A stretch of DNA of 37,362 nt from IMG/VR virus record IMGVR_UViG_3300011114_000249, positions 1 through 37,362 of that record, one strand, 5' to 3'. Every line of letters starts with the position of its first letter. Position 1 is the first letter of the stretch. Source of the DNA: a virus. Under the pieces are notes generated by a model. That model saw only the letters and a list, made by a program, of their open reading frames with translations. It had not been told where the DNA came from and did not search any database. The position numbers were made by a program, and so were the translations under genes. Shown here one piece after another: positions 36,516-37,362 of the stretch.

Positions 36516-36782
36516 ATGCCGTACACCAAGAGCCCACGCCCATACAAGCACGAATGGGATATGGAGCAGAAGCGTAACGAGAAAGCTCCGCGAGCCGCCC
36601 GTGCAAGGGCTCGGCGTAAATTAGATGCGGAAGGGGTTGACAGGAAGGGAAAAGACATTGATCATGTCAAGCCCCTCTCTAAAGGAGGGACTAACGCGAA
36701 GGGCAACCTACGCTTAGTAAGCCCAAGCGACAATCGTTCCTTCCAAAGAAACTCTGACCATACGGTCAAGAAAAACACGTGA
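36516..36782 (+). CDS. HNH endonuclease (small, ParB-N/homing-like size)
   Basis: This encodes 88 residues. A basic N-terminus (RAARARARRKLDAEGV) leads to the HNH core DIDHVKPLSKGGTNAKGNLRLVSPSDNRSF: DH, the central Asn in GNL and a final Asn. Stand-alone phage HNH proteins include homing nucleases and DNA-processing nucleases. It begins one base after the stop of the nuclease upstream and ends 6 bases before the helicase start, so it is built into the operon rather than intruding. Confidence 0.8.
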   Translation: MPYTKSPRPYKHEWDMEQKRNEKAPRAARARARRKLDAEGVDRKGKDIDHVKPLSKGGTNAKGNLRLVSPSDNRSFQRNSDHTVKKNT

Positions 36783-36788
36783 GAGAGC

Positions 36789-37362
36789 ATGGAAATACTA
36801 GATGGGAAAGGCTTACTGCTTAATCTCAGTAAGCCCGAAAGAGTTCTAGAGGCAATAAAAACAAGTAAATTAGTCAATAAGTTAGGCGATGTTTCGCAGG
36901 TGCTTGTACCTTGGGGTATACCTGAAACACACGCTCTAAAGATCTTAAAGATCAAGAATGTACCTAGTCCCATCGAGCGGGACTACAAGTGGCCCGGGGT
37001 TCACAAGCCCTTCGCCCACCAGAAGGAAACGTCCGCGTTCCTGACCATGCACAAGCGTGCCTTCTGCTTTAACGAGCAGGGCACAGGCAAGACCGCCAGC
37101 ATAATCTGGGCGGCTGACTACCTCATGACTCTTGGCTTCATCCGCAGAGTCTTGGTGGTGTGTCCCCTGTCCATCATGCAGTCGGCTTGGCAGTCCGACC
37201 TCTTCAAATTTGCTATGCACCGCACGGTCGACGTAGCGCATGGCTCTTCAGAAAAACGTAAAAAAATTGTGGGTGGCGACGCCGAGTTCGTCATCATCAA
37301 CTACGACGGCATCGAGATCGTCGAGAAGGAAATCAACGAAGCCGAGTTTGACTTGATCGTCA
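36789..37362 (+). CDS. SNF2/DEAD-type helicase, N-terminal part (runs off window)
   Basis: At least 191 codons from the ATG at 36789, with GAGAGAG upstream. FAHQKETSAFLTMHKRAFCF is followed by Walker A NEQGTGKTAS; motif Ia is RRVLVVCPLSIMQSAWQSDL and the start of motif II is near the window edge (EFDLIV). This is the order of superfamily 2 helicases of the SNF2 type common in phages. It probably remodels or unwinds DNA for replication or recombination. The C-terminal half is not visible. Confidence 0.85.
   Translation, partial: MEILDGKGLLLNLSKPERVLEAIKTSKLVNKLGDVSQVLVPWGIPETHALKILKIKNVPSPIERDYKWPGVHKPFAHQKETSAFLTMHKRAFCFNEQGTGKTASIIWAADYLMTLGFIRRVLVVCPLSIMQSAWQSDLFKFAMHRTVDVAHGSSEKRKKIVGGDAEFVIINYDGIEIVEKEINEAEFDLIV

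Noticed and set aside
36516-36782. HNH gene as an intruding homing element that splits a gene
   Set aside because: Its neighbours on both sides are intact at the junctions and spacing is typical of the operon, so no interrupted gene is visible.
1-37362. Prophage or integrated element
   Set aside because: No integrase, excisionase, repressor with clear homology, attachment-site duplication or flanking bacterial gene is visible, though the window does not cover the whole genome.

Overview
This window is part of a tailed double-stranded DNA phage genome (Caudoviricetes). It carries a recognisable terminase, portal, co-chaperonin, scaffold and capsid set and a phage replication set. I see no integrase, rRNA, tRNA, CRISPR array or transposase. 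Consensus sigma70-type promoters, a lipoprotein signal and small protein families that I associate with phages of freshwater proteobacteria point to a Gram-negative, probably proteobacterial, host; that is inference. Both window edges cut genes, so this is not the whole genome.

Left arm (1-20322, minus strand). One gene-dense virion operon reads leftward from a good promoter at 20398-20426. The order is small terminase, large terminase, portal, a 65-residue protein, GroES-like co-chaperonin, scaffold, a hypothetical protein, a capsid-associated protein and the major capsid protein, then a terminator at 11984-12015. Past it come a beta-rich virion protein, a spike-base-like protein, two putative surface proteins with the same 14-residue N-terminus, a tail assembly chaperone-like peptide, a one-pass membrane protein, a run of small basic Gly/Lys-rich proteins, head-tail connector-like proteins and a long fibre gene that leaves the window.

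Divergent control region (20323-20630). It holds the leftward and rightward promoters back to back, with GC-rich palindromes.

Early cassettes (20559-22697, plus strand). Three stand-alone transcription units follow one plan: promoter, stem-loop at the predicted 5' end of the RNA, one or two unknown genes, strong terminator, then a shared CCAGTTCC repeat. A roughly 700-base stretch with repeats follows, holding one doubtful membrane-protein gene, then an HNH nuclease gene.

Right arm (23938-37362, plus strand). Two perfect-consensus promoters (23938 and 25692) have structured leaders. The second precedes a MoxR-type AAA ATPase, a metallopeptidase/VWA protein and three uncharacterised genes. 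A VRR-NUC nuclease, a winged-helix-like protein, a DUF3310 protein and about a dozen tiny overlapping genes follow, then family A DNA polymerase, a RecB/Cas4-like nuclease, an HNH protein and the start of an SNF2-type helicase.

The most unusual signals are (1) a 13-bp palindrome, GTAAAA-N-TTTTAC, found 11 times between 21.8 and 34.5 kb and not in exact form in the left arm; (2) the five-gene ATPase/metallopeptidase-VWA operon; and (3) the repeated cassette architecture next to the divergent control region. Family names come from remembered motifs; no database search was run.
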